In this document: positions 51,853 through 60,802 of the stretch, in pieces
How the letters are laid out: each line of letters opens with the position of its first letter
Position numbering within the stretch: position 1 is the first letter of the stretch
Source of the DNA: UBA2982 sp040081395
GTDB taxonomy: Bacteria; Gemmatimonadota; Gemmatimonadetes; Longimicrobiales; Gaopeijiaceae
Direction of reading: 5' to 3'
Assembly: GCA_040081395.1 (NCBI GenBank)
Contig: JBEBGN010000001.1
Coordinates: 1-64,000 of the forward strand
Length of the DNA: 64,000 nucleotides
Made by a program: the position numbers and the translations under genes
The notes under the pieces: model-generated
What the model was told of the DNA's origin: nothing
The model's database searches: none
What the model saw: only the letters and a program-made list of their open reading frames with translations

Positions 51853-51891
51853 TTTAGCCTCGGCTAAAATTTAGATTTAGCCGAAGCTAAA
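51853..51891 (-). promoter_or_regulatory. Two tandem TTTAGCC palindromes upstream of the dihaem operon
   Basis: TTTAGCCTCGGCTAAA (51853-51868) and TTTAGCCGAAGCTAAA (51876-51891) are palindromes of the same kind, starting 23 bases apart, in a very AT-rich 40-base island 8 bases upstream of the GTG. The TTTAG-N6-CTAAA layout recalls operators of DtxR/MntR-family metal regulators, but no such regulator is in the window. Confidence 0.6.
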
Positions 51892-51919
51892 GACGCCATC
51901 ACCAGCCGTCAACTCCGGG

Positions 51920-52573
51920 TCACACTTCCTTGAGCAAGCCGACGCGGAGGGCGAAGCGCACCAGGTCGCTGCGGTGGGAGAGGCCCAGCTTCTCCATGAT
52001 CCGAGACCGATACGTATCGACCGTCTTGGGGCTGATGAAGAGTTTCTTGCCGATCTCGCGGGAGCTGAACCCCTCGGCGGTGAGCGCCAGCACTTCCTGC
52101 TCGCGGGTGCTCAGGTCCTTCAGCCCGGCCTCGCCTTCCGTGTCCGCGGCCTTGTACTGCTTGAGCAGCAACGTCGTGGCCTTGGGCGGGAGGAACACCT
52201 GTCCGCGCGCGACCACCTTGATCGCCTCCAGGAGGTCCACGTCGGCACTCGTCTTCGTCAGGTATCCACTCGCGCCCGCCTCCACCACCGGTACGAGGTA
52301 CTCCTCCTCCGCATGCACCGTGAGCACGAGCACGCTCGTATCCAACTCGAGCGCGGCGATGCGCCGCGTGGCTTCCAGGCCGTTCGAACCGGGCATCGAC
52401 AGGTCCATGACGACTACGTCCGGCTTCAGCTGGCGCACGAGGTCGACCGCCTCGTCGCCGGAGGACGCCTCGCCCACGACGTTCACCCGCCCCTCATGCT
52501 CCAGAAGGGCCTTGATGCCGGCGCGGAACATGGCGTGATCGTCCACCAGCAACACCGTGGTCGGCTTGGTCAT
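51920..52573 (-). CDS. NarL/LuxR-type response regulator
   Basis: A 217-residue two-component regulator. The receiver domain (about 5-120) has Asp10-Asp11 (LLVDDHAMF) and phospho-acceptor Asp57 in VVVMDLSMPG. The LuxR-type helix-turn-helix (about 150-215) includes LSTREQEVLALTAEGFSSREIGKKLFISPKTVDTY-like order. ATG 52573 overlaps the stop of the upstream histidine kinase gene by 4 bases, identifying its partner. It ends close to the tandem palindromes of the dihaem operon but its own targets are unknown. Confidence 0.93.
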   Translation of the reverse strand: MTKPTTVLLVDDHAMFRAGIKALLEHEGRVNVVGEASSGDEAVDLVRQLKPDVVVMDLSMPGSNGLEATRRIAALELDTSVLVLTVHAEEEYLVPVVEAGASGYLTKTSADVDLLEAIKVVARGQVFLPPKATTLLLKQYKAADTEGEAGLKDLSTREQEVLALTAEGFSSREIGKKLFISPKTVDTYRSRIMEKLGLSHRSDLVRFALRVGLLKEV

Positions 52574-53607
52574 GCCTCTCTCCCCAATTCTTGGACCGGA
52601 ACCGCGACCCGAACCGTCGTCCCCCGTCCCGGCTCGCTCTCGACGGTCAACCTACCCCCGATCATGGTCGCTCGCTCGCGCATTCCCAGGAGCCCGAGTC
52701 CACCACCGCCCTCCACCGCCCGCGACGAGAGGAAGCCGCGGCCGTCATCGACCACCTCTGCGACGACCATGGCACCCTCCCGAACGAGGCGCACGCGCAC
52801 CCTCTCCGCTCCCGCGTGGCGGCGTGCGTTGGACAGGGCCTCTTGAACGATTCGGTACATCGCCAACTTCGCCGTGACGCTCAGGTCTTGGTCGACCTGC
52901 CCAAGCTCGGTCTCCACGACGAAGGAGGTCCCCTCTCGCAGGCTGCGCACGTGCGCGGTGATCGCCAAGGCGAGCCCGAGTTCCTCGATCTCCGGCGGCC
53001 GTAGACCCCTCGCCATCCGCTTCACCCCATCAGCGGCGTCGACGATCTCCTCCCGAATCTGCTCGAGTAGCTCCGCTCGCGCGTCCGCGCTCGGCTCCAG
53101 CGCGAGTCGACGCGTGCGGAGGATCAGGGTGGCGAGACGTTGAGCGGTGTCGTCGTGAAGCTCACGCGCGATGCGTTGGCGCTCTTCCTCGGTAGCCCTG
53201 AGCGCGCCCTCGGAGAAATCCTGCAGGCGTCGATACTCGCTCACGTCCCGGAGGGTGCAGATCACGTAGAGGTCCCGCGCCTCCGCCTTCCACGGGCTCA
53301 GGCTGATCTCGACCGGGAAGGTCGTTCCGTCCTTCCGCTGCGCACGAAGATCCAGTCCCACCCCCATGGGGCGATTGTGCGGGTCGGCGACGAATCGGGC
53401 GCGATGCGACTCATGGGTCGGTCTCACGGCATCCGGAACCAGCACGTCGACCCGCTTTCCCATGAGCTCTGCCTCGGTCCAACCGAAGAGCTCCTCCATG
53501 CGCGGATTCGCGGCCCGAATGGCCCCGTTTCGATCCACCACGAGGCAGCCGTCGGGCGAGGCCTCGAAAATGGCTCGATACTCGTCCCCCGAGAGCGCCG
53601 TCCCCAT
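52570..53607 (-). CDS. PAS-domain sensor histidine kinase (NarX/HisKA_3 type)
   Basis: A 345-residue soluble kinase. A PAS domain (about 8-125, FEASPDGCLVVDRNG to VICTLRDVSEY) senses the signal. The HisKA_3 dimerisation helix has phospho-His151 in RIARELHDDTAQR. The HATPase_c domain shows EALSNARRHA (N box) and VVDDGRGF / GLLGMRERA (G boxes). There is no transmembrane helix, so sensing is cytoplasmic. ATG 53607 is chosen; a longer start at 53661 is possible and would overlap a GGGCAC/GTGCCC inverted repeat. It pairs with the overlapping NarL-type regulator. Confidence 0.9.
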   Translation of the reverse strand: MGTALSGDEYRAIFEASPDGCLVVDRNGAIRAANPRMEELFGWTEAELMGKRVDVLVPDAVRPTHESHRARFVADPHNRPMGVGLDLRAQRKDGTTFPVEISLSPWKAEARDLYVICTLRDVSEYRRLQDFSEGALRATEEERQRIARELHDDTAQRLATLILRTRRLALEPSADARAELLEQIREEIVDAADGVKRMARGLRPPEIEELGLALAITAHVRSLREGTSFVVETELGQVDQDLSVTAKLAMYRIVQEALSNARRHAGAERVRVRLVREGAMVVAEVVDDGRGFLSSRAVEGGGGLGLLGMRERATMIGGRLTVESEPGRGTTVRVAVPVQELGREA

Positions 53608-53731
53608 GATGTATGAATCTCCCGACTCAGGGCACGCGATGTGCCCGACATCCTCCGCCATCCTAATGGCCGAGAATCTAGACGGACGGGGAAGCCCGGC
53701 CATGGGGTGGACAGCCACCGAAGGAGGGTTC

Positions 53732-54646
53732 GTGTACAAGCAGATCTTGGTGTCTCTCGACGGCTCGACGTTCGCCGAGGCGGCGTTGCCGCTGGCCTTG
53801 TCACTGTCGCAGAAGACGGGGGCGAGGATCCACCTCGTGTCGGTCGTGGAGCCCATTCCCGCGCTCGCGTACGAGGAATGGGAGGCCGCTGCCCGCGACT
53901 GGAGCGAGGACTATCTCGCCAGTGTGGCCGAACGCATCGACTCGGAAGCCGGTGGCGTTGTTTCGACCGCGCTCAGGTCCGGTCACGTGGTCGAAACGCT
54001 ACTCGAAGAGGCCGCATCCAAGTACGCGGACCTGATGATCATGGCGACCCATGGTCGCGGTGCGCTCTCGCGCGCATGGCTGGGATCGGTGGCCGATGCC
54101 GTCATGCGCCAGGCCACGATCCCCGTGTTGTTCGTGCGCCCGGAAGCGGACCATCCCCCGGTCGTCACGACTCCGAAGGGCTTGGAGACCATTCTCGTGC
54201 CGCTCGACGGATCCGAACTCTCGGAGCACGCGCTCGAGTACGCGACCGAGCTCGGAGAGCTCTTCGGTTCTGCGTACCATCTGACCCGGGTGGTCCCGTA
54301 CCCCTTGGATATCGCGTCACCGTACCTCCCCTACACGGTGCAGATGAATCAGAACATCCTCGCCGACGCGAAGGAGAGCGCGGCGCTGTACCTGGAGGAG
54401 CGTGCAGACCGCATGCGACGTCGGGGGCTGCGGGTCACTACCTCCGTCGCGGTCGACGCGCAGGCGGGGCACGGCATCCTCTCCGAGGCGGAAGCGGTCG
54501 GATGCGACCTGATCGCCATGGCGACCCACGGGCGGAGTGGGGTCGGGCGCTTGGTGCTCGGGAGCGCCGCGGACAAGGTGCTCAGGGGCACCGAGGTTCC
54601 TCTACTGCTCCACCGGCCGGCCAAGGTCCCCGCGGTGAAGGCGTGA
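53732..54646 (+). CDS. Tandem UspA universal stress protein
   Basis: A 304-residue protein with two universal-stress (UspA) domains, about 1-145 and 155-300. Each has the ATP-binding signature: MATHGRGALSRAWLGSVAD in the first and MATHGRSGVGRLVLGSAAD in the second, matching G-x2-G-x9-G-S. GTG 53732 is preceded by AAGGAGG. Its stop overlaps the GTG of the flavoprotein gene (GTGA), so the two are coupled. It is divergent from the histidine kinase gene 124 bases away. Confidence 0.92.
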   Translation: MYKQILVSLDGSTFAEAALPLALSLSQKTGARIHLVSVVEPIPALAYEEWEAAARDWSEDYLASVAERIDSEAGGVVSTALRSGHVVETLLEEAASKYADLMIMATHGRGALSRAWLGSVADAVMRQATIPVLFVRPEADHPPVVTTPKGLETILVPLDGSELSEHALEYATELGELFGSAYHLTRVVPYPLDIASPYLPYTVQMNQNILADAKESAALYLEERADRMRRRGLRVTTSVAVDAQAGHGILSEAEAVGCDLIAMATHGRSGVGRLVLGSAADKVLRGTEVPLLLHRPAKVPAVKA

Positions 54647-55914
54647 CCGCGATGAAGGAAGTCGTCATCATCGGCGGTGGCCCCGGTGGGCTCACCCTGG
54701 GCTGCTACCTGGCGCGCGCGGGGACTCCCTGCGTGATCCTGGAGCGGGCCCACCACCCCCGGCCGCACGTCGGTGAGTCGTTGATGCCGTCCGCGGTGCG
54801 CATCTTCCGCGAGATCGGGTTCCACCCGGTCATGGAGGCTGCGGAGTTTCCCCACTCCGATGGCGTGGTGTACCACCCGCCCAACGGCGACGCGATCGAG
54901 ATCGCATACTCGGAGTTTCCGCAGGAGGGCGTCGAGCAGTCGTACACCTATCACGTCGACCGATCCAAGTTCGACCTCCTGCTCATGAAGCACGCTGAGA
55001 GCCTGGGTTGCCGCATCGTCCAGGGCGCGAGTGTGAAGGAAGTGGCCTTCGACGAGGGACGCGCGGTCGGCGTCCACGCGGCGGTGGCCGACCAGGAGAT
55101 CTTCATTCCGGGGCGGATCGTCGTGGATGCGGGAGGGAGGTCGGCCAAGATCGGCCACCAACTCCACCTGCTGCGCAACCACCCAGACCTGGATCAGTTC
55201 GCCTTGCACGCGTGGTTCCTAGGCGTCGACCGGGGTCGCAGCGCGACCGCGCTCTACACGCACGTCGACTTCCTGCCCGAGCTGCGCGGATGGGCTTGGC
55301 GGGCTCCCATCAATGACGAGATCACCTCCATTGGGGTGGTGGCCGCGAAGGCCACTTACCACTCGTCAGGCCGCAGTGTCGAGGACTTCTTCGCGGAGGG
55401 CTTGGGCATGAACCGCGCCCTCGCCAAGGCAACCCGAAACGCGATCCGCATCAACGACCTCAAAGGGGAAGCCAACTACAGCTACGCCCTCGAGAGGGTG
55501 TGCGGTGACGGGTGGCTGGCGATCGGGGACGCCGCTCGCTTCATCGACCCCATTTTTTCCTCGGGCGTGGGCGTGGCCATGCACGGCGCGCGGGCGGCAG
55601 CCGAGCGCATTCAGGTCGCGCTCGCCAAGGGCGACGTGAGCCGGGAGGTCTTCCTTCCCTACGAGGCCCACCTCGCGGCCAGCGCGGCGATCTGGGATGA
55701 GTTCATCGGGCTCTTCTATCGACTGCTGCCCGCGTTCACGCGCGTCATCGAGTCCCCCGCGCACCGCCTCAACGTGTTGAGGCTCATCCAGGGTGAGGTG
55801 TTGCCGGATGCGCATGCCCACCTCTTGAAGGAGATGCGCGAGATCGTGCTCGCGGTCGAACAATCGGAGGAGCGGGATCCGCGGCGACGGTCGGTGACAT
55901 CGCCGCGGATTTAG
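54643..55914 (+). CDS. Flavin-dependent halogenase-like/reductase protein
   Basis: A 423-residue FAD protein. The N-terminal GxGxxG motif is VVIIGGGPGGLTLGC, then GESLMPSAVRIFREIGF, and RGWAWRAPI resembles the WxWxIP motif of tryptophan-halogenase-like enzymes. DAARFIDPIFSSGVGVAMHGA is the usual FAD-contact loop of the halogenase/geranylgeranyl-reductase superfamily. The catalytic lysine of true halogenases is not evident, so a dehydrogenase or hydroxylase role is equally possible. GTG 54643 (or ATG 54652) begins inside the UspA stop. It converges on terC, sharing bases between the two stop codons. Confidence 0.8.
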   Translation: MTAMKEVVIIGGGPGGLTLGCYLARAGTPCVILERAHHPRPHVGESLMPSAVRIFREIGFHPVMEAAEFPHSDGVVYHPPNGDAIEIAYSEFPQEGVEQSYTYHVDRSKFDLLLMKHAESLGCRIVQGASVKEVAFDEGRAVGVHAAVADQEIFIPGRIVVDAGGRSAKIGHQLHLLRNHPDLDQFALHAWFLGVDRGRSATALYTHVDFLPELRGWAWRAPINDEITSIGVVAAKATYHSSGRSVEDFFAEGLGMNRALAKATRNAIRINDLKGEANYSYALERVCGDGWLAIGDAARFIDPIFSSGVGVAMHGARAAAERIQVALAKGDVSREVFLPYEAHLAASAAIWDEFIGLFYRLLPAFTRVIESPAHRLNVLRLIQGEVLPDAHAHLLKEMREIVLAVEQSEERDPRRRSVTSPRI

Positions 55915-55924
55915 TTCCGCGGCG
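55901..55924. terminator. Bidirectional hairpin with both stop codons in its loop
   Basis: CGCCGCGGA (55901-55909) and its perfect complement (55916-55924) form a 9-bp stem. The 6-base loop TTTAGT contains TAG, the plus-strand stop, and TTA, the complement of the minus-strand TAA, overlapping each other (55911-55914). This very compact arrangement ends both the flavoprotein and TerC genes. Confidence 0.6.
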
Positions 55925-56855
55925 TTGCCTCGCGGGGCGCGATCGGGTGATCGCGTGCGAGCAGGAGTGAGAGCACCACCGACGCGCCGATCAGGAGACT
56001 GATGACCGCCAGCGAGACCCCCACGGGGATCTTGTAGACGTCGATCAGCATCATCTTCGTCCCGACGAAAACGAGCACAGCCGCCAGGCCGTACTTCAAG
56101 TAGACGAACCGATGGACGATACCGGCGAGCAGGAAGTACATCGAACGCAAACCCAGGATGGCGAACACGTTGCACGTATAGACCAGGAACGGCTCCTGAG
56201 TCACGGCGAAGATCGCCGGGATCGAATCGATGGCGAACACGAGGTCCGTGAACTCGACCAAGAGCAGAACGAGTAGGAGGGGCGTAGCGACTCGGCGCCC
56301 GTTCTCGCGGGTCCAGAAGCGGTCACCGTCGTACCGCGGAGTCAGGGGAAGGAAACGCTTCGCGAGCCCGACCAGTACGTTCTTCGTCGGGTCGTAGACG
56401 TCGACACGGCGCGCCATCTTGACTCCGGTCAAGAGGAGGATGGCGCCAAACACGTAGATCACCCAGTGGAACTGCTGGAGCACGTAGGCGCCCGCCGCGA
56501 TGAAGACGCCGCGCATGACGAGTGCACCCAGCACTCCCCAGAATAGCACACGATGCTGGTAGATCGCTGGTACGCTGAAGTAGCTGAAGATCATGACGAA
56601 CACGAAAATGTTGTCGATCGACAGCGACTTCTCGATCAGATAGCCGGTCAGGAACTCGAGCGCTGCGTCTCGCCCCCAGAGCCAGAGCACTCCCGCGTTG
56701 AACACCATGGCGAGCGTGACCCAGGCGACGCTCCACGCAGCCGCCTCGCGCATCGAGACCTCATGCGCCTTGCGATGGAAGACGCCCAGGTCGAGCGCGA
56801 GCATGACCAAGACGAAGGCGATGAATCCCAGCCAGAAGCCGATCGTCACGTCCAC
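55911..56855 (-). CDS. TerC/Alx-family membrane protein
   Basis: A 314-residue multi-pass membrane protein of the TerC family (Alx subgroup), with eight to nine helices. Conserved acidic segments within membranes are visible: SLSIDNIFVFVMIF near residue 75-90 and FTDLVFAIDSIPAIFAVT near 205-222. These are hallmarks of TerC proteins, which export Mn2+ or help load metal into secreted enzymes. The family also includes pH- and Mn-responsive Alx. ATG 56855 is divergent from the LysR-type gene with a 129-base shared control region. The C-terminus overlaps the convergent flavoprotein stop. Confidence 0.9.
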   Translation of the reverse strand: MDVTIGFWLGFIAFVLVMLALDLGVFHRKAHEVSMREAAAWSVAWVTLAMVFNAGVLWLWGRDAALEFLTGYLIEKSLSIDNIFVFVMIFSYFSVPAIYQHRVLFWGVLGALVMRGVFIAAGAYVLQQFHWVIYVFGAILLLTGVKMARRVDVYDPTKNVLVGLAKRFLPLTPRYDGDRFWTRENGRRVATPLLLVLLLVEFTDLVFAIDSIPAIFAVTQEPFLVYTCNVFAILGLRSMYFLLAGIVHRFVYLKYGLAAVLVFVGTKMMLIDVYKIPVGVSLAVISLLIGASVVLSLLLARDHPIAPREATPRN

Positions 56856-56912
56856 GAGTTGAATCCGGTCGTCGAGGTAGCGCGGCCACGTTCGTGTGGA
56901 TGACCGCCGCAG

Positions 56913-56941
56913 TTGACGCTACCGTCGGGCCGGGATATAAA
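56913..56941 (+). promoter_or_regulatory. Promoter for the LysR-type gene, with ATCCA palindrome
   Basis: TTGACG (56913-56918) and TATAAA (56936-56941) are 17 bases apart, a near-consensus promoter. Downstream, ATCCA-TAAAT-TGGAT (56968-56982) forms an interrupted palindrome just before ATG 56985. A LysR-type autoregulatory site is plausible there; the region also serves divergent terC. Confidence 0.65.
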
Positions 56942-56984
56942 CAAATAGAAATGTATGTCGGGTTATCATCCATAAATTGGATAT

Positions 56985-57893
56985 ATGGCGCACGAGCGAA
57001 GCATCAACTATCGGCACCTTTTCTACTTCTGGACGGTGGCCCGTCTCGGAAGCGTGGCCAGTGCCACCAAGGAGCTACATCTCTCGCAACCCGCGATCAG
57101 CGCGCAGATCCGGCTGCTCGAGCGCTCGCTCGGCGAGAAGCTCCTGCAGAGGAGCGGGCGCGGACTCGTCGTGACCGATGTCGGTCGGCTCGTGCAGCGA
57201 TACGCCGAGGAGATCTTCGGCCTCGGTCGCGAGCTCCAGCAGGCGCTCGCGGGGAGTCCGTCGGGTCGGTTGGGTCGGCTCGCGGTCGGCATCACCGACG
57301 CGCTCCCCAAGCTCGTGGCGTATCGGATCCTCGGGCCTGCGCTATCCTTGCCCGTGCCCATGCGTCTCGTACTGCGAGACGACCGACCTGATAGACTCTT
57401 CGCAGATCTCGCGACGCACGCGCTGGACCTCGTCCTGTCGGACTCTCCGGTACCACCCACCACCCTCGTACGAGCCTACAGCCACCTGTTGGGTGAGTGC
57501 GGCGTCACTGTGTTCGGCGTTCCCTCGCTGGCCAAGACATACCGCAAGCGCTTCCCAACCTCACTGGCCGGAGCGCCCCTGCTCCTTCCCACGGACAGTA
57601 CCGCGGTCCGCGCCGCCCTGGAGCGATGGTTCGAGGCGAAGGGCGTGCGTCCGGCCGTCGTCGCGGAGATCGAGGACAGCGCGGTCCTCAAAGTGTTCGG
57701 TGCGAAGGGAGCCGGCCTCTTCACGGCGCCGACCGTGGTCGAGGACGACGTGCGCGAGCAGTACCGCGTCGCGGTCGTTGGACGCATTCCCGAGGTACGC
57801 GAGCGCTTCTACGCTACGTCGGTCGAGCGCAGAATCAGCCACCCCGGAGTCCGCGCCATCACGGAGGGCGCCCGGCGCGACCTGTTCGGGTAG
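56985..57893 (+). CDS. LysR-family regulator (NhaR type)
   Basis: A 302-residue LysR-type protein. The N-terminal winged helix (about 8-68) reads INYRHLFYFWTVARLGSVASAT and LSQPAISAQIRLLERSLG, the NhaR form of the motif. The periplasmic-binding-like effector domain covers about 95-295. NhaR activates the Na+/H+ antiporter gene nhaA in enterobacteria; no antiporter is in the window. It is divergent from terC, which is a likely target because ion and pH stress link these families; that link is inference. Confidence 0.9.
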   Translation: MAHERSINYRHLFYFWTVARLGSVASATKELHLSQPAISAQIRLLERSLGEKLLQRSGRGLVVTDVGRLVQRYAEEIFGLGRELQQALAGSPSGRLGRLAVGITDALPKLVAYRILGPALSLPVPMRLVLRDDRPDRLFADLATHALDLVLSDSPVPPTTLVRAYSHLLGECGVTVFGVPSLAKTYRKRFPTSLAGAPLLLPTDSTAVRAALERWFEAKGVRPAVVAEIEDSAVLKVFGAKGAGLFTAPTVVEDDVREQYRVAVVGRIPEVRERFYATSVERRISHPGVRAITEGARRDLFG

Positions 57894-57997
57894 GAGGGCC
57901 CAGGCCGAGTCGCCTTTGCAACCACCCCGCACCCATGCGTACACTCGAACGCATGCCCGCCCACAAACGACCCTCCCGCGCCTCCTCCCGAGAGCCA

Positions 57998-58531
57998 ATG
58001 ACCATCCCGCCGCCGCAAGCGTTCGTCCTCGCTCTCTCGATGGCCCTCCTCCCCCACGGGCTCCAGGCCCAGTTCGGGCCCAGCAACGCCCCATCCACTG
58101 CGACGGGGTGGGCACCCGCAGCCGTTGGCGTACGGGTCGGGTTCGACAACGCACAGTCGGAGCCGACGGTGGGCGCGTTCCTGCGAGTGCCGGTCCTGCC
58201 CAGCGGATCGGTCGAGCTGCTGCCGAACGTCGACGTGACGTTCCTGCCGGGCTTCAAGGCCTATCAGTTCAACCTCGAAGCCGTGTACCTCACGGAGGGT
58301 CGGGCCGGCGGATTCTACCTCGGCGGCGGCGTTGGCTTCCGCAACTCGGTCTTCGGGCCCGACCCCGCCGCACCACGCCGCAACGAACAGACGTTCAGCG
58401 TGGTTGTGGGCGTGCGACTCGGGGGCCTCGGCCGCTTCCGCCCGGAGCTCGAGACCCGCTGGATCCTACTGGATGCGCAGGCGCGGGACCCCCGCCTCGT
58501 GGCGCTCGGCGTCAGCATGCCGTTGTGGTGA
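57998..58531 (+). CDS. Predicted exported small beta-barrel protein
   Basis: A 177-residue protein with signal peptide (about 8-24, ending LQAQ) and alternating strands (VDVTFLPGFKAYQFNLEAVYL, GFYLGGGVGFRN). The C-terminus VSMPLW ends in an aromatic, as in outer-membrane barrels. Two in-frame upstream starts exist (ATG 57935 and 57953); ATG 57998 gives the best signal peptide. I recognise no family. Confidence 0.55.
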   Translation: MTIPPPQAFVLALSMALLPHGLQAQFGPSNAPSTATGWAPAAVGVRVGFDNAQSEPTVGAFLRVPVLPSGSVELLPNVDVTFLPGFKAYQFNLEAVYLTEGRAGGFYLGGGVGFRNSVFGPDPAAPRRNEQTFSVVVGVRLGGLGRFRPELETRWILLDAQARDPRLVALGVSMPLW

Positions 58532-58599
58532 CCGACGCCCGCGCGCGGTAGGTTCCCCGCCGACGAGTTCCCTAGCCCGCTGACGCGGAGGTCGCCGCG

Positions 58600-60153
58600 G
58601 TGATCTGGATCTGGGGTGCCCTGCTATTCCTGCTCGCGGTCGTCGTGTACGACGTGACGCAGAAGAAGCACGCGATCCTACGCAACTTCCCCATCATTGG
58701 GCACTTCCGATATTGGCTCGAGGCCGTCGGACCCGAACTGCGTCAGTACATCGTCACGGGCAACGACGAGGAGCGTCCCTTTTCACGGGACCAGCGCCGC
58801 TGGGTCTACGCCTCCGCCAAGCGCGCCAACAACTACGTCGGCTTCGGCACCGATAACGACCTCGAGCATTCGTCCAACTACCTCATTATCAAGCATCACA
58901 CGCTGGGGCGGATGGACACGCACCACGACGAGGACAAGGACCCGACGTACCGCGTGCCCTGCGCCAAGGTGCTCGGCGCGCACCGCAACCGCCGACTCGC
59001 GTTCCGCCCCGACTCGGTGGTGAATGTGAGCGCCATGAGCTTTGGCGCGCTGTCGACGGCCGCGGTCGAGGCGATGAACCGGGGCGCGGCGATCTGCGGC
59101 TGCCTGCACAATACCGGCGAGGGAGGCATCTCCCCCTACCACCTCAAGGGGGGGCAGCTGACCTGGCAGATCGGGACAGGCTACTTCGGCTGCCGCACTC
59201 GCGATGGCGGGTTCGATCGAGCGGAGTTCCTTCGCAAGGTCGAGGCGCATCCGATCAGAGCCATCGAGATCAAACTCAGCCAAGGCGCCAAGCCGGGCCT
59301 CGGCGGAGTACTCCCTGCCGCCAAAGTAACCGCAGAAATCGCGGCGATCCGCGGCGTGCCGCAGGGCCAGAGCGTGATCAGTCCCGCGAGCCATCGGGCC
59401 TTCCGTAACGTCGACGAGATGCTCGATTTCGTGGAGGACCTGGCCGACGCCAGTGGACTTCCGGTCGGCATCAAGTCGGCGGTGGGGCAGATGGGAGTCT
59501 GGCGCGAGCTGGCGGATCGGATGGCGGCCGAGCCGCGCGGAGTGGACTTCATCAACATCGACGGTGGTGAGGGCGGCACGGGGGCGGCGCCGTTCGCCTT
59601 CAGCGACCACGTGTCCCTGCCCTTCAAGATCGGGTTCAGCAGGGTCTACCGCCTTTTCGCCGAGCGCGGCGTGCACCAAAAAGTCGTGTGGATCGGAGCG
59701 GGCAAACTCGGATTCCCCGACAGTGCGCTGTTCGCGTTCTGCCTCGGGGCCGACACGGTGAATGTCGCCCGCGAGGCGATGATGGCGATCGGATGCATCC
59801 AGGCGCAGCGCTGCCACACGGGTCACTGCCCTACGGGCGTAGCCACCCAGAACAAATGGCTCGTGCGCGGCCTCGACCCGACGGACAAGGCCGCCCGGCT
59901 CGCCAACTACGTCATCATGCTCCGCAAAGAACTCATCCGCATCAGCCACGCTTGCGGCGTGGACCATCCCGCGCTCCTGAGCGCCGACCACCTCGAGATC
60001 TTGGACGGCGAGTTCGGCAGCCGGCCCCTGCGCGAAGTGTTCGGCTACGAGAAGGGGTGGGAGACGCCGACGCTGGAGAACGCGTCCGCGCTCCGCGCCC
60101 TCATGGGCGGGGGTGGCGACTCGGGCGAGCCGGGCGTCTACGTGGAGCCGTAG
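58600..60153 (+). CDS. FMN-binding glutamate synthase-family protein (membrane-anchored)
   Basis: A 517-residue protein homologous to the FMN/synthase domain of GltB but without the amidotransferase or FAD domains. A transmembrane helix (1-20) anchors it. The FMN region has VNVSAMSFGALSTAAVEAMN, KLSQGAKPGLGG, DGGEGGTGAAP and GCIQAQRCHTGHCPTGVAT, the last giving three cysteines for a 3Fe-4S cluster. Proteins of this free-standing type are widespread; their substrate is unproven and they need not be glutamate synthases. GTG 58600 is the start. Convergent with padR. Confidence 0.88.
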   Translation: MIWIWGALLFLLAVVVYDVTQKKHAILRNFPIIGHFRYWLEAVGPELRQYIVTGNDEERPFSRDQRRWVYASAKRANNYVGFGTDNDLEHSSNYLIIKHHTLGRMDTHHDEDKDPTYRVPCAKVLGAHRNRRLAFRPDSVVNVSAMSFGALSTAAVEAMNRGAAICGCLHNTGEGGISPYHLKGGQLTWQIGTGYFGCRTRDGGFDRAEFLRKVEAHPIRAIEIKLSQGAKPGLGGVLPAAKVTAEIAAIRGVPQGQSVISPASHRAFRNVDEMLDFVEDLADASGLPVGIKSAVGQMGVWRELADRMAAEPRGVDFINIDGGEGGTGAAPFAFSDHVSLPFKIGFSRVYRLFAERGVHQKVVWIGAGKLGFPDSALFAFCLGADTVNVAREAMMAIGCIQAQRCHTGHCPTGVATQNKWLVRGLDPTDKAARLANYVIMLRKELIRISHACGVDHPALLSADHLEILDGEFGSRPLREVFGYEKGWETPTLENASALRALMGGGGDSGEPGVYVEP

Positions 60154-60157
60154 GGGT

Positions 60158-60748
60158 CTACAGCGCTTCGATTTCTTTGCGCGCGCGGTCGAGGATCTCC
60201 CTCACGCGCTCGGTGTTCTCGAAGCCCGCGCGCGCCGCGGCCTTGAACGCGGCCTTGGAGAGCCGGCCCCAGCTTCCCCAGATCTCCGCGGTCTCGGGAC
60301 CCATGCTCACGCCCCAATCCTTCCACCCGCCCGCGCGTCGCCAGATGCGGTCGGTGTCCTCGCGGTGGACGAGCAGCTCTTCCTTGCCTGCCTCGGTCAG
60401 GTGGTACGTCTTCTTCCCCTCGACATCCTCGCTGCGCACGAGCCCCTCGTCCTCGAGCTGCTGCAGGACCGGGTACACGGTCCCCGCGCTCGCCCGGTAC
60501 ATACCGCCGGACCGTTCTTCTAGGCGCTTCATCAACTCGTAGCCGTGCGCCGGGGCGTCCTCCAGCAAGGAGAGAAGAGCCAAGCGCACCTCGCCGTGAC
60601 CGAAGAAGCGCCGGCCCGGGCCACCGTGGCGACGGTGTTTCTCGCGACGTGGGCCCGAGCCCGCATCCCAATCGAAGAGGGATTCGGCGAACTGATCGAA
60701 CCAGTCGAAGGGTCCACCCCGTCGTCCGCGCTCCTGCCTCATGGTCAT
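60158..60748 (-). CDS. PadR-family transcriptional regulator
   Basis: A 196-residue winged-helix repressor. The PadR domain (about 50-130) carries LALLSLLEDAPAHGYELMK, SAGTVYPVLQQLEDEGLV and KTYHLTEAGKEEL. A charged, Gly/Arg-rich N-terminal tail (about 1-45) precedes it. The C-terminal coiled-coil helix is the dimerisation element. An operator-like palindrome lies 55 bases before the start codon. PadR proteins sense phenolics or drugs, and the matching palindrome in front of the MhqO-like aromatic dioxygenase gene supports such a role here. Two ATGs (60748 and 60742) are possible. Confidence 0.9.
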   Translation of the reverse strand: MTMRQERGRRGGPFDWFDQFAESLFDWDAGSGPRREKHRRHGGPGRRFFGHGEVRLALLSLLEDAPAHGYELMKRLEERSGGMYRASAGTVYPVLQQLEDEGLVRSEDVEGKKTYHLTEAGKEELLVHREDTDRIWRRAGGWKDWGVSMGPETAEIWGSWGRLSKAAFKAAARAGFENTERVREILDRARKEIEAL

Positions 60749-60802
60749 CCTCCCGTCCGCCCGTCTCGTATCGCCCAGGCGGAAACAGTACGTTGCACAG
60801 TG

